A DNA stretch of 33,164 nucleotides from an uncultured Acetobacteraceae bacterium (GTDB lineage: Bacteria > Pseudomonadota > Alphaproteobacteria > Acetobacterales > Acetobacteraceae), in the NCBI GenBank assembly GCA_903895595.1, contig CAITUP010000169.1, positions 1-33,164 of the forward strand, written 5' to 3'. How positions within the stretch are numbered: the first letter of the stretch is position 1; each line of letters opens with the position of its first letter. A program made the position numbers and the translations under genes. Below, piece after piece: positions 23,691 through 32,898 of the stretch. A model generated the notes under the pieces. The model searched no databases. It worked only from the letters and a program-made list of their open reading frames with translations, and had not been told where the DNA came from.

Positions 23691-24482
23691 GTGGACGGAC
23701 AAATCGCTGGCGATGATACCTGGACGGTGGCTGGCCGCACGTTCCGCTCCCGCCTGATCGTCGGGACCGGCCGCTACAAGGATCTGGAGGAAACCGCCGC
23801 CGCCATCGAGGCCAGCGGCGCGGAAATCGTCACCGTGGCGGTGCGGCGGGTGAACCTGTCCGACCCCAAGGCGCCGATGCTGCAGGATTACGTCGATCCC
23901 AAAAAGATCACCTATTTGCCGAACACCGCCGGCTGCTTCACCGCCCGCGAAGCCGTCCGCACGCTGCGTCTGGCGCGGGAAGCCGGCGGCTGGAACCTGG
24001 TGAAGTTGGAGGTTCTGGGGCCGGCACCGCTGCTGTATCCCGACATGCCCGGCACGTTCGAAGCGGCCGCCGAACTGATCAAGGACGGGTTCGAGGTGAT
24101 GGTGTACTGCGCCGACGATCCTCTGGCGGCGGTGCGCCTACAGGAGATGGGGTGCGTCGCCATCATGCCTTTGGGCGCGCCGATCGGGTCCGGCCTCGGG
24201 CTGCAGAACCCGGCGATGCTGTCGATGATCAAGGAAAACGTCACCGTGCCGTTCGTGGTCGATGCCGGGATCGGCACGGCGTCGGACGCCGCCATTGCGA
24301 TGGAGCTGGGCTGCGACGCGGTGCTGCTGAACTCCGCCATCGCGCATGCCAAGAACCCGGTGATCATGGCGAAGGCGATGAAGCACGCGGTGGAGGCGGG
24401 GCGGCTGGCGCATCTGGCCGGGCGCATGCCGCGCCGTATGGGCGCCGATCCGTCGAGCCCGTTGAGCGGATTGATCCGGTAG
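23691..24482 (+). CDS. thiG: Thiazole synthase ThiG
   Basis: 263-residue TIM-barrel enzyme that forms the thiazole phosphate of thiamine from DXP, dehydroglycine and ThiS thiocarboxylate. It has the opening [12 protein letters not shown], the Schiff-base Lys105 in NLVKLEVLG, and the phosphate-binding segments [12 protein letters not shown] and [15 protein letters not shown] at 23691 is chosen, with GGAGG at 23681-23685 inside thiS 5 nt upstream; a GTG at 23679 is also in frame but overlaps that site. Coupled with thiS. Confidence 0.95.
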   Translation: MDGQIAGDDTWTVAGRTFRSRLIVGTGRYKDLEETAAAIEASGAEIVTVAVRRVNLSDPKAPMLQDYVDPKKITYLPNTAGCFTAREAVRTLRLAREAGGWNLVKLEVLGPAPLLYPDMPGTFEAAAELIKDGFEVMVYCADDPLAAVRLQEMGCVAIMPLGAPIGSGLGLQNPAMLSMIKENVTVPFVVDAGIGTASDAAIAMELGCDAVLLNSAIAHAKNPVIMAKAMKHAVEAGRLAHLAGRMPRRMGADPSSPLSGLIR

Positions 24483-24489
24483 GGGCATC

Positions 24490-25710
24490 GTGCCCCCGGA
24501 ACGCGTCGAAACCCTGATCGTCGGCGGTGGCCAAGCCGGCCTGACCATGAGTCACCGGCTGAGCCAGCGCGGCCGGCCGCATCTTGTCGTCGAACGCGGC
24601 CGCATAGCCGAACGCTGGCGGTCCGAACGGTGGGACGGGATGCATTTCCAGTCGCCGCGGTGGGCGACTCGGCTGCCGGACTTCCAGCTGCCGCACACCG
24701 ACCCCGACGATTTCGCGACAGCGCGGGAGATCGCGGATTTCATCGCTGCCTACGCCGAGCGGATTGGGGCGCCGGTGCGGTGCGAGACGCCGGTGACGGC
24801 GCTGCGGCGGACGGGGGACGGATTTCGCGCGGAAACGCCGTCCGGGAACATCGATGCTGCGAACGTGGTAGTCGCGACCGGGCCGTTTCAGCGGCCTCTC
24901 CCGCCCGCGTTCGATCTGGAGATCTTTCAGGTTCATGCGTCGGGGTACCGCAATCCGGCGCAACTGCCGCCGGGCGGGGTGCTGGTGATCGGCAGCGCCG
25001 CCTCCGGCACGCAGATCGCCGAGGAGCTGATGCTGGCCGGCCGTCAGGTGTTTCTGTCCATCGGCCCGCACCGCCGCATGCCCCGGCGCTACCGCGGCAA
25101 AGACCTGTTGTGGTGGTGGGATGCGCTGGGCATCGACAGTATCCCGGTCGAGAAGCGCAATCCGCATTTGGCCCCGCCCGTGCACTCCGGTGCCTATGGC
25201 GGGCGCACGATCGATTTCCGCCGCTTCGCCGCTCAGGGCATGGTGCTGCTTGGAAAAGCGTTGGACGCGCGGGATGGCATGGTGCGCTTCGCCCCCGACC
25301 TGATGGACAATCTCGCGGCCGGCGACGCGGCGTATCTGGCGCTGCTGGACGCGGCGGATGCGCATGTGCGAGCGGTTGGGCTGGACCTGCCGGAGGACCC
25401 GGCGGCACGGGTGCCGGTGCCAAATCCGCCCGCACTCGATGGTTCCATCGGGCAGATGGACCTGCTCGCGGCCGGGATCGGATCGGTTATCTGGTGCATC
25501 GGGTACAGCCTGGATTTCGGGTGGATCGATATCCCGGTGCTGGACGAACGGGGGAACCCGAAGCACCGCTACGGCGTCACCGACATTCCCGGCTTGTATT
25601 TTCTCGGACTGGGTTGGCTTTCGAAGGCCAATTCCGCGTTTCTGTATGGCGTTGGCGACGACGCGATCCGGCTCGCGGATCATCTCGCGTCGCGCGTGAC
25701 CCGACGATGA
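24490..25710 (+). CDS. FAD/NAD(P)-binding oxidoreductase (flavin monooxygenase / CzcO-like)
   Basis: 406-residue flavoprotein with a first Rossmann motif VGGGQAG (11-17), the FMO-type VVVATGPFQRP (126-136) and a second nucleotide-binding motif VIGSAASGTQIAEE (166-179). These are features of flavin-containing monooxygenase or CzcO-type proteins, not of the glycine oxidase ThiO often found with thiG. GTG start 24490 with AGGGG upstream, 7 bp after thiG. The stop overlaps the VOC gene (ATGA), so it forms an operon with thiSG and the VOC protein. Substrate unknown. Confidence 0.87.
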   Translation: MPPERVETLIVGGGQAGLTMSHRLSQRGRPHLVVERGRIAERWRSERWDGMHFQSPRWATRLPDFQLPHTDPDDFATAREIADFIAAYAERIGAPVRCETPVTALRRTGDGFRAETPSGNIDAANVVVATGPFQRPLPPAFDLEIFQVHASGYRNPAQLPPGGVLVIGSAASGTQIAEELMLAGRQVFLSIGPHRRMPRRYRGKDLLWWWDALGIDSIPVEKRNPHLAPPVHSGAYGGRTIDFRRFAAQGMVLLGKALDARDGMVRFAPDLMDNLAAGDAAYLALLDAADAHVRAVGLDLPEDPAARVPVPNPPALDGSIGQMDLLAAGIGSVIWCIGYSLDFGWIDIPVLDERGNPKHRYGVTDIPGLYFLGLGWLSKANSAFLYGVGDDAIRLADHLASRVTRR

Positions 25711-26129
25711 GCACGATCCCCCGCACGACCGGCGTTCTGGAAACATCGCTCTATGTGGACGACATCTCGCGCGCCCGGGATTTCTACCAACGCGTCTTCG
25801 GGTTCGAGGTCTTTTTCGGCGACGCCCGCATGTGCGCGATGGGCATCCCCGGGAGCCAGGTGTTGCTGCTGTTCCGCCGCGGCGCCACGACGGAACCGGC
25901 TCCGGCCGGCGGCGGGTTCATCCCACCGCACCACGGCGCAGGCCCGTTGCATCTGTGCTTCGCCATCCCGTTGGGCGCGTTGGCCGCGTGGGAAGCGCAT
26001 TTGCGCGGCCTCGGCATCGACGTCGAAAGCCGGTTGCGCTGGTCGAAAGGCGGCACGAGCCTGTATTTCCGCGACCCCGACAACAATTCCATCGAGGTCG
26101 CGACGCCGGGCCTATGGCCGCATTACTGA
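25707..26129 (+). CDS. VOC/glyoxalase-bleomycin-resistance family protein
   Basis: 140-residue vicinal-oxygen-chelate protein (PF00903). Paired beta-alpha-beta modules are visible: TSLYVDDISRARDFYQRVFGF and, in the second half, PLHLCFAIP with a His, ending with YFRDPDNNSIEVAT containing the usual Glu. The first expected metal His is replaced (ETSLYV), so metal binding may be altered. Last gene of the thiS-thiG-flavoprotein-VOC run. It meets the convergent cupin gene with no intergenic base. Role unknown. Confidence 0.87.
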   Translation: MSTIPRTTGVLETSLYVDDISRARDFYQRVFGFEVFFGDARMCAMGIPGSQVLLLFRRGATTEPAPAGGGFIPPHHGAGPLHLCFAIPLGALAAWEAHLRGLGIDVESRLRWSKGGTSLYFRDPDNNSIEVATPGLWPHY

Positions 26130-26540
26130 CTATTCCGGCGCGGGCGAGGCCAGCGGCTTGTCCTTCTCCACGATGTAGGTCGCGACAACCTTGGTTTTCG
26201 CGTTGCCGTTTTTCACGCTGTGCGGCACTTCGGCCGGGATTTGGAAGCCGTCGCCGGCATTCAGCACGCGATCCGGCTGGCCTTTGACCGACAAAGTGCT
26301 GCTGCCGGACACAACGTAGCTGGACTCGACACCGGGGTGCGTGTGGCGGGCGACCAGGACGCCCGGATCGATCTCGACCTCCACCAGCACGCAGACATAT
26401 TTGTCGCCGGGGTATTCGGTCTTTTGGATGATCTTGCGGCTGAAGCCGGGCGCGCCCTGCGCGGCCACTTCCCCTTTGGCGGCGATCAGGCCGATGGCGG
26501 CACAGATTCCGCAGGATACGATATTCCGGCGTTTGAACAC
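26130..26540 (-). CDS. Exported cupin-domain protein
   Basis: 136 residues. The N-terminus (KRRNIVSCGICAAIGLIAA followed by AAQG) is a signal peptide, possibly Tat-like because of the paired Arg, so the protein is likely periplasmic. The single cupin domain has HTHPGVES (HxH and Glu) and PAEVPHSV (third His), so a metal site is intact. The GTG at 26540 is chosen for GGAGGA about 7-8 nt upstream; the open frame to 26663 overlaps the rpoZ promoter region. Convergent with the VOC gene. Function unknown. Confidence 0.83.
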   Translation of the reverse strand: MFKRRNIVSCGICAAIGLIAAKGEVAAQGAPGFSRKIIQKTEYPGDKYVCVLVEVEIDPGVLVARHTHPGVESSYVVSGSSTLSVKGQPDRVLNAGDGFQIPAEVPHSVKNGNAKTKVVATYIVEKDKPLASPAPE

Positions 26541-26689
26541 GATGGGGTCCTCCGCTTTCGTTACGCTGCGACGATCACATGCCCGGTTCCGGCGCGTCAA
26601 CCCGAACCTGCCGCGATCAACCCCTTGCGCCGCAACGCAACATGGCATACCTTCTTCGTTCACATACCCCTTAACCGGAGACTGGCCGC
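26541..26689 (+). promoter_or_regulatory. Candidate promoter of the rpoZ-rsh operon
   Basis: Within the gap between the divergent cupin and rpoZ, TTGCGC (26625-26630), a 17-bp spacer and TACCTT (26648-26653) make a reasonable sigma-70-type pair, 37 bp before the rpoZ start. GGAG at 26677-26680 is the ribosome site. Confidence 0.35.
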
Positions 26690-27097
26690 ATGGCGCGCGT
26701 TACCGTCGAGGACTGCGTTCAGAAGATCCCCAACCGCTTCGAGCTCGTGCTGCTCGCGGCGCAGCGCGCCCGCAACCTGTCGCGGGGCGAGGAACTGACC
26801 GTCGATCGCGACAACGATAAGAACCCCGTCGTCGCCCTGCGCGAAATCGCCGAGGAAACCATCGAGCTGCCGAAGATCGAGCAGGATCTGATCCGCTCGC
26901 TGTCCCGGTCCCCGGAACCGGAACCCGCGGACGAGGAAGTGCTGGACCTTATCCCCACCGACCAGAACATCTTCGGCCTACAGGACGTGTCCGCCGAGGA
27001 AGAACAGGCCGCGCTGGCCGCCGAAGCCGAAGACATGTCCCCCGAAGATCTGGAAGCGGCTATCGAGGCGGAGCTCGGCGGCCGTAACCATCGGTAA
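26690..27097 (+). CDS. rpoZ: RNA polymerase omega subunit
   Basis: 135-residue omega subunit. The conserved core is [30 protein letters not shown] with later [16 protein letters not shown]; the acidic Glu/Asp-rich tail is longer than in E. coli (91 aa), as is common in this alphaproteobacterial group. It assists RNA polymerase assembly and, in other bacteria, forms part of a ppGpp-binding site. It is followed after 21 bp by the ppGpp synthetase gene, the usual linkage. Confidence 0.95.
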   Translation: MARVTVEDCVQKIPNRFELVLLAAQRARNLSRGEELTVDRDNDKNPVVALREIAEETIELPKIEQDLIRSLSRSPEPEPADEEVLDLIPTDQNIFGLQDVSAEEEQAALAAEAEDMSPEDLEAAIEAELGGRNHR

Positions 27098-27118
27098 GCC
27101 CATGGCGGGCCAAGCAGC

Positions 27119-29401
27119 ATGACCCAATCGGGGATCGGTCGCGGGAAGCCGCTCGCCGCCCCCGATGGCGCGGCAGCCGCCGTCGCCGCAGCGGAACCCA
27201 AAGCGCGTCCCGACATCATCCGTCAGTTCGAACTGACGGAAAAAATCCATGCCTACGATCCCAAGGCCGATACCGGCCTGATCGACGCCGCCTACGTGCT
27301 GGCCATGCAGGCGCATGGCAACCAGCGACGCGATAACGGCGACCCCTACATCACCCATCCGATCGCGGTCGCCGACATTCTGGCGGGCTACCGGCTGGAC
27401 ACAGCCTCCATCGCCACAGGCCTGCTGCACGACACCATCGAAGACACCCCCCTTCGCCTCGCCGATATCGAAGCTCGCTTCGGCAAGGAAATCGCCGGGC
27501 TGGTGGACGGCGTCACCAAGCTGACCCGGCTGGAACTGCAATCGGACCGCACCAAGCAGGCGGAGAACTTCCGCAAGCTGGTGCTGGCCATGAGCAAGGA
27601 CATCCGCGTCCTGCTGGTGAAGCTGGCCGACCGCCTCCACAACATGCGCACCCTGCATTTCGTGCAGAAGCCCGACCGGCGCCAGCGCATCGCCCGCGAA
27701 ACCATGGAAATTTATGCGCCTTTGGCCGAACGCATCGGCATGGACGCGGTGAAGACCGAACTCCAGACATTGTCCTTCGCGGAGCTGGAACCGGACGCCT
27801 ACGGCACCATCCAGGCGCGCCTGAACTTCCTGCGCGGCCAAGGTGCCGACGTCATCGACGAAGTGCGGGAGGAACTCGCCCGCATCTGCCGCGATGCCGA
27901 CGTGAACGTCCTGGGCGTCACGGGACGCGAGAAATCGCCGTTCTCCATCTGGGAGAAAATGCAGCGCCGCGATGTCGCGTTCGAGCAGCTGTCCGATCTG
28001 ATGGCCTTCCGCGTCGTCGTGGCGACCAAAGCCGATTGCTACGCCGCGCTCGGGGCCGTGCATTCCGCCTATCCGGTCATCGCCGGACGGTTCAAGGATT
28101 ACATTTCCACCCCGAAAACCAACGGCTACCAGTCGCTGCATACCGGCGTGACGCTGCGCGAACCGCGCAACCAAAAAATCGAAATCCAGATCCGCACGCC
28201 GGACATGAACGACGTGGCGGAAAACGGCGTCGCATCGCATTGGCTCTATAAAACGCACGACGCCAAGATCGACGGCAAGGAAACCCAGCAGTTCCGCTGG
28301 GTGCAGGACCTGCTGGAAATTCTGGAGAACTCCGCTTTGCCGGAGGATTTCCTGGAAAACACCAAGCTGGAACTCTATGGCGATCAGGTGTTCTGCTTCA
28401 CGCCCAAGGGCCAGCTGATCCAGCTGCCGCGTGGGGCGACTCCGGTGGATTTCGCCTACGCCGTGCACAGCCAGATCGGCGATACCTGCGTCGGCGCCAA
28501 GATCAACGGCCGCCTGCTGCCGCTGCGCCATCAGCTCCAGAACGGCGATCAGGTCGAGATCATGACCGCTCGTGGCGGTACCCCGTCGCCGCAGTGGGAG
28601 CGCTTTTGCGTCACCGGCAAGGCGCGTGCCCGCATCCGCCGCTTCATCCACCAGGAACAGCGGGAACAATCGCGCGATGCCGGCAAGGCCGAACTGACCA
28701 AGGCATTCCGGCAGGCGGGTGTGGACGGGTCGGAAAAAGCCCTCGAACCGCATTTGAAGGCGCTGAAGATCGGGGCGCTCGACGATCTGTATATCGCCGT
28801 GGGCAACGGCAACCTCAGCCCCCGCGACGTCGTCACCACCGCCTATCCCGAGTTGAAGCAGGCCGCTCGGTCGCAGCGCGTGGTGCCGGGGCTGCTGGCG
28901 CGGACCGCTCGCGGCACCAAGCCGGATCATGGGATGCCGGTCACCGGCCTCGTGCCCGGTATGGCATTCAGCTTCGCCGGCTGCTGCCATCCGGTGCCGG
29001 GCGATGAGATCGTCGGGATCGTCGCCACCGGCAAAGGGGTCACGATCCATGGCCGCGACTGCCAGACTCTGGCCGGTTTCGCCGCGACACCCGAGCGGTT
29101 CATCGATGTGGATTGGAATTACGAGGTGCTGAACAAGGGCGGCCCGAACGGTAAGCCTCCCGGTCACACCGCGCGCATCAGCATCGTCACCGGCAACGAT
29201 CCCGGCGCGCTCGCGGTGCTGACCAACGCGATCGCCAAGCAGGATGGCGCCGTCGCCAACCTGAAAATCGTCAACCGCCAGTCCGACTTCATGGAGACGA
29301 TGGTGGACGTGGATGTGCGGGATTTGCAGCATCTGGCGAAGGTCGTCGCCGGTTTGCGCGGCGCCAACGGCATCCAAAGCGTCGAGCGGGCCAAGGGCTA
29401 A
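27119..29401 (+). CDS. rsh: Bifunctional (p)ppGpp synthetase/hydrolase Rsh (RelA/SpoT)
   Basis: 760 residues, full-length long RSH enzyme controlling the stringent response. Domains in order: Ala-rich N-terminal extension (1-30); hydrolase HD domain with ITHP (78-81) and LLHDTIEDT (102-110), metal ligands intact; synthetase domain with [13 protein letters not shown] near 270-282 and [18 protein letters not shown] near 325-342; TGS domain near 420-480; C-terminal ACT domain near 685-755. The intact HD and RFKDY motifs indicate a bifunctional enzyme. The stop overlaps acpS (TAATG). Confidence 0.96.
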   Translation: MTQSGIGRGKPLAAPDGAAAAVAAAEPKARPDIIRQFELTEKIHAYDPKADTGLIDAAYVLAMQAHGNQRRDNGDPYITHPIAVADILAGYRLDTASIATGLLHDTIEDTPLRLADIEARFGKEIAGLVDGVTKLTRLELQSDRTKQAENFRKLVLAMSKDIRVLLVKLADRLHNMRTLHFVQKPDRRQRIARETMEIYAPLAERIGMDAVKTELQTLSFAELEPDAYGTIQARLNFLRGQGADVIDEVREELARICRDADVNVLGVTGREKSPFSIWEKMQRRDVAFEQLSDLMAFRVVVATKADCYAALGAVHSAYPVIAGRFKDYISTPKTNGYQSLHTGVTLREPRNQKIEIQIRTPDMNDVAENGVASHWLYKTHDAKIDGKETQQFRWVQDLLEILENSALPEDFLENTKLELYGDQVFCFTPKGQLIQLPRGATPVDFAYAVHSQIGDTCVGAKINGRLLPLRHQLQNGDQVEIMTARGGTPSPQWERFCVTGKARARIRRFIHQEQREQSRDAGKAELTKAFRQAGVDGSEKALEPHLKALKIGALDDLYIAVGNGNLSPRDVVTTAYPELKQAARSQRVVPGLLARTARGTKPDHGMPVTGLVPGMAFSFAGCCHPVPGDEIVGIVATGKGVTIHGRDCQTLAGFAATPERFIDVDWNYEVLNKGGPNGKPPGHTARISIVTGNDPGALAVLTNAIAKQDGAVANLKIVNRQSDFMETMVDVDVRDLQHLAKVVAGLRGANGIQSVERAKG

Positions 29402-29814
29402 TGATCCTCGGCCTGGGTTCGGACATCTGCGACATCCGCCGGATCGAAAAGGCCATCGCCCGCCACGGGGATCGGTTTCTCGACCGCGTGTTCACCCAGC
29501 AGGAGCGGGCGGAAGCGGGGCGGCGGGCGGAGAAGATCAGGCCGTCCACGTATGCCAAACGCTTCGCCGCGAAGGAGGCCGGGGCCAAGGCGCTGGGCAC
29601 CGGATTCGTGGGCGGCGTGTTCTTTTCCAATCTGGAGGTGGTGAATCTGCCCGGCGGCAAACCCACATTGGTGCTGACGGAGGGTTCGGCCAAACGACTC
29701 GCGTCGCTGGTCCCGGCGGGGATGGCGGCGCAGGTCGATCTGACGATGACGGACGAATACCCCTACGCCTTCGCGCAAGTCATCATATCCGCCGTGCCTG
29801 CACCGCGTCCTTGA
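29401..29814 (+). CDS. acpS: Holo-[acyl-carrier-protein] synthase
   Basis: 137-residue AcpS-type phosphopantetheinyl transferase, attaching the CoA-derived arm to ACP. Mg-binding residues Asp8 (GLGSDICDI) and Glu59 ([14 protein letters not shown]) are present. Coupled to rsh by a one-base overlap and followed by lepB after 60 bp. pdxJ, which precedes acpS in many alphaproteobacteria, is absent here. Confidence 0.95.
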   Translation: MILGLGSDICDIRRIEKAIARHGDRFLDRVFTQQERAEAGRRAEKIRPSTYAKRFAAKEAGAKALGTGFVGGVFFSNLEVVNLPGGKPTLVLTEGSAKRLASLVPAGMAAQVDLTMTDEYPYAFAQVIISAVPAPRP

Positions 29815-29874
29815 CACGGCAACCACGGGCGGGCTTGAACCCCGCGTAATCTCACCTTGAAAGCCCCATTCCTC

Positions 29875-30684
29875 ATGGCGACCAGCAAGGCCGCGCCCAA
29901 GCGCCAACAAGGCGTATGGGCCGAAAACATCAAAACCATCGTGTATGCCGTGCTGATCGCGGTCGGCGTGCGCACGGTGATGTTCGAGCCGTTCAACATC
30001 CCATCCGGCAGCATGATCCCCACGCTGCTGGTGGGGGATTATCTGTTCGTATCGAAATACAGCTACGGCTACTCCAAATACTCCATGCCGCTGTCGCCGC
30101 CGCTGTTCCATGGCCGCATTTTCGGCGCGCTGCCGAAGCGCGGCGACGTGGCGGTGTTCAAATGGCCGCGCGATAACTCCACCGACTATATCAAACGCAT
30201 CATCGGCCTTCCGGGCGACCGTATCCAGGTGAAGCAGGGCCAGCTGTACGTGAACGGTGAACTGGCGCCGCGGGCGGCGGAGGGTGTTTTCACCGCGAAG
30301 GACCAGGGCATCCGGACGGAGCTGCGGCGTTACCAGGAAACCCTGCCCGGCGGCGTGAAGCACGATATCCTTAAGGCCACCGACGGCGCCAGCAACGCGC
30401 AGCGGTCGGATTTCGACCCGGCACGGGAGTTCGATGCCAACAACACCGTCGAATACACGGTGCCGCCGGACCACGTGTTCGCGATGGGCGACAACCGCGA
30501 CATGTCGTCGGACAGCCGGTTCATGAACAGTTCCGGCGTCGGCTTCGTGCCAGTGGAGAACCTCGTGGGGCGGGCGGAAATCCTGTTCTTTTCCATCGAA
30601 AGCGATCCCAACGACAATTGGTGGGCGTTTTGGGAATGGCCGTTCAAAATTCGCTACTCCCGCATCCTGAAATTCATCCATTGA
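29875..30684 (+). CDS. lepB: Signal peptidase I (leader peptidase)
   Basis: 269-residue inner-membrane Ser/Lys protease that removes signal peptides. One N-terminal transmembrane helix (about 20-38), catalytic Ser46 in IPSGSMIPT, catalytic Lys107 in DYIKRIIGLPGD, and the GDNRDMSSDSR box at 205-215. The ATG at 29875 is chosen; a TTG at 29857 in frame is less likely. It shares its end with rnc, whose TTG overlaps the stop. Confidence 0.95.
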   Translation: MATSKAAPKRQQGVWAENIKTIVYAVLIAVGVRTVMFEPFNIPSGSMIPTLLVGDYLFVSKYSYGYSKYSMPLSPPLFHGRIFGALPKRGDVAVFKWPRDNSTDYIKRIIGLPGDRIQVKQGQLYVNGELAPRAAEGVFTAKDQGIRTELRRYQETLPGGVKHDILKATDGASNAQRSDFDPAREFDANNTVEYTVPPDHVFAMGDNRDMSSDSRFMNSSGVGFVPVENLVGRAEILFFSIESDPNDNWWAFWEWPFKIRYSRILKFIH

Positions 30685-31349
30685 CGACGGCGCTGGAGAC
30701 CATCCTCGGGCACAATTTCGCCCGAGCCGATCTGGCGCGGGAGGCGATGACCCATCGGTCGGCGTCCTCGGGGCGCGGATCGCGCGGATCGAACGAACGG
30801 CTGGAATTCATCGGCGACCGCGTGCTGGGCCTGATCATGGCCGAGTGGCTGGCGGAGCGGTTCCCCAGGGAACAGGAAGGCGATCTCGGGCGGCGGCTGG
30901 CGCATTTGGTGTCGCAGCCGGTGCTGGCGCAGGTGGCCGAGGATATCGGTCTGGCGAGCGCTCTGTCGGTCTCGGTCGGCGAAGCCAAGGCCGGGGTGAA
31001 GCAGCGCGCGACCGTGCTGGCCGATGCGCTGGAGGCGGCGCTCGGTGGCCTTTATCTCGACTCGGGGCTGGAGCCGGTACGCGGTTTCATCCGCCGCGCC
31101 TGGGATGCGGCGATGACGGAACACGCGGAACCGCCGAAGGATGCCAAGAGCGCGTTGCAGGAATGGGCGCATAAGCGTGCTCGGACGACTCCGGTCTATG
31201 CAGTGACAAACCGCGCGGGGCCGCCGCACGCACCGGAATTCACCGTGACGGTGAAGGTGGGCGACATGGCCGGGGTCGGGGTCGCTGGCAGCAAGCAGGC
31301 GGCGGAACAGGCGGCCGCGGCGGCCTTGTTGGGGAGCGTCCAGGTATGA
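30681..31349 (+). CDS. rnc: Ribonuclease III
   Basis: 222-residue double-strand-specific RNase processing rRNA and mRNA. The nuclease signature NERLEFIGDRVL is at 38-49, with the later acidic pair Asp115 and Glu118 (LADALEAAL), and a C-terminal double-stranded RNA-binding domain from about 150. A TTG start at 30681 overlapping the lepB stop (TTGA) is preferred because homology begins there, but an ATG at 30636 would also work; neither has a strong ribosome site. The stop overlaps era (ATGA). Confidence 0.93.
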   Translation: MTTALETILGHNFARADLAREAMTHRSASSGRGSRGSNERLEFIGDRVLGLIMAEWLAERFPREQEGDLGRRLAHLVSQPVLAQVAEDIGLASALSVSVGEAKAGVKQRATVLADALEAALGGLYLDSGLEPVRGFIRRAWDAAMTEHAEPPKDAKSALQEWAHKRARTTPVYAVTNRAGPPHAPEFTVTVKVGDMAGVGVAGSKQAAEQAAAAALLGSVQV

Positions 31350-32233
31350 AATGCGGTTTTGTCGCCATTGTCGGCGCGCCCAACGCGGGCAAGTCCACGC
31401 TGCTGAACCGGCTGACCGGTGCCAAGCTTTCCATCGTGTCCCCCAAGGCACAGACGACGCGGTTCCGGGTGCTGGGCATCATGATGCGCGGCGAAAGCCA
31501 AGTGCTGCTGGTGGATACGCCCGGCATTTTCCACCCGCGCCGTAAGCTGGACCGAGCGATGGTGAAGGCGGCGTGGAGCGGTGCGGCGGACGCCGATCTG
31601 GCGGTGCTGCTGGTGGACTCCAAAGCCGGTGCCACGGCCGATGTGCGGGCGATCGCCGCGCAATTGGGCGCGTCCGGCCGACGCTGCTGGCTGGTGCTGA
31701 ACAAATGCGACTTGGTGACGCCGGGGGCGCTGCTCCCGCTGACGGCCACGCTGACGGAACTGGCGACGTTCGAGGAAACGTTCATGGTCAGCGCCTCCAC
31801 CGGCGACGGGCTGCTGGAGCTGATGGACGCCTTCGCGGCGGCGGTGCCGGAAGGGCCGTTTCTGTATCCCGAGGACGATCTGACCGATCTGCCGGAGCGT
31901 CTGCTGGCGGCGGAGATCGTGCGGGAGCAAATCTTCATGCAGACGCATGAGGAAGTGCCCTACGGCACCACGGTCGAAACCGAGACCTGGACCGAGCGCA
32001 AGGACGGGTCGGTGCGGATCGACGTGACGGTTTACGTGGCTCGCTCCGGGCACAAGGCGATTTTGATCGGCGAAAAGGGATCGAAGATCAAATCGATCGG
32101 CGCCCGTGCCCGTCAGGATTTGAGCCGGTTGCTGGAGCGGACGGTGCATCTGTTCCTGAACGTCAAGCAGCGCACGGGCTGGGATGAGGAAGGTGCTCGG
32201 TTGCGGGCGATCGGGTTGGAGGATCCGGGTTAG
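31346..32233 (+). CDS. era: GTPase Era
   Basis: 295-residue 30S-assembly GTPase. G1 GAPNAGKS (10-17), G3 DTPG (57-60), G4 NKCD (119-122) and G5 SAS (149-151) are intact, and the C-terminal KH domain carries ILIGEKGSKIKSIG. It is translationally coupled to rnc, a conserved pairing. The usual follower recO is not present in the window; the sequence after it is degenerate. Confidence 0.96.
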   Translation: MKCGFVAIVGAPNAGKSTLLNRLTGAKLSIVSPKAQTTRFRVLGIMMRGESQVLLVDTPGIFHPRRKLDRAMVKAAWSGAADADLAVLLVDSKAGATADVRAIAAQLGASGRRCWLVLNKCDLVTPGALLPLTATLTELATFEETFMVSASTGDGLLELMDAFAAAVPEGPFLYPEDDLTDLPERLLAAEIVREQIFMQTHEEVPYGTTVETETWTERKDGSVRIDVTVYVARSGHKAILIGEKGSKIKSIGARARQDLSRLLERTVHLFLNVKQRTGWDEEGARLRAIGLEDPG

Positions 32234-32273
32234 CGGCGATATTTCTCGTCGATATAGGTGTTTGAAAATATAG

Positions 32274-32411
32274 GACCGCGCACCGGGTATCCTGCCACCT
32301 TCCGCCATCGCCCCCCATGCGCTCGGCCAACCCGGCGTCATCGTTTTTTGGCATGAGCATCTGCCGCTGATGCCGGCCCTCGCGATCCTGGCCCGACGCA
32401 TCCCCGGCTAA
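32274..32411 (+). pseudogene. Short DUF374-like acyltransferase remnant
   Basis: A 45-codon open stretch between TAG (32271-32273) and TAA (32409-32411) reads PHALGQPGVIVFWHEHLPLMPALAILARR in two overlapping segments; the FWHExLPLMP pattern is characteristic of DUF374 lysophospholipid acyltransferase-like proteins (PF04028). No start codon with a ribosome site and no continuation were found, so it looks like a fragment of a lost gene behind era. The match is short and recalled from memory. Confidence 0.4.
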
Positions 32412-32751
32412 ACGCCCGAACCACCCCCACGCCGTCATGGCGGGCGAAGGCCCGCCACCCGCGACCTTCCCCGTTGCTTGGGCCGAACCTGTCGCAACCA
32501 GCCGGCTCACGGCGCATGAGGTGTTGCCCTCGCTCCTGCGGGAGGTGTGAGGGGCGGGGGGCGATACCACGGTCGCTCACGTTGTATCGGGTCTTGCCGC
32601 CGCAAACCGACCGCCATCCCCAAACCCTCGCCACCACTGCACCCCCGAGTCTCACAACCGTCTCAACCCACGAAATCCGAGACTCCGTCTCACCACCCGC
32701 CACAAACCCCGCCCGCCGGAGCGCCCCCGCCGACCGAAGTGTTTTTCACAC
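32412..32751. other. Gene-free stretch with a small GC hairpin
   Basis: No gene recognised. The region has C-rich composition with many CCC/ACC runs on the plus strand and only spurious open frames. A perfect 8-bp hairpin TGGCGGGC-GAAG-GCCCGCCA lies at 32438-32457; it is of the short dispersed palindrome type and lacks a T-tract, so it is not a clear terminator. Confidence 0.5.
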
Positions 32752-32870
32752 GGATGAACACAGATAAACATGATGGCCTACACCCGTGTCGCCCGCGAGG
32801 CCCCCACCCGCCGCCGGCCCACACCGAACCCGCCACAAGCGAGGCCCATCATGTTCATCTGTGTTCATCC
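32752..32870. repeat. Long inverted repeat, MITE- or REP-like element
   Basis: Arms at 32752-32778 (27 nt) and 32843-32870 (28 nt) are inverted copies with about one mismatch and one gap, enclosing 64 bp of C-rich sequence. The arms include ATGAACACAGAT and AACATGATGG, much more AT-rich than the flanks. No transposase is present. Confidence 0.75.
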
Positions 32871-32898
32871 TCCGTTCTTACCCGATCCCTTACCCCGC

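Noticed and set aside
26978-29377. 799-codon minus-strand frame
   Set aside because: Lies entirely antisense to rsh, whose domains are unmistakable; long antisense frames are common in GC-rich DNA.
29815-29874. Rho-independent terminator between acpS and lepB
   Set aside because: Only a 5-bp GC stem (29829-29845) without a T-tract; likely chance in GC-rich DNA.
32163-32570. 135-codon minus-strand frame after era
   Set aside because: Overlaps the era end and repeats, low-complexity composition; the plus strand shows the DUF374-like trace instead.
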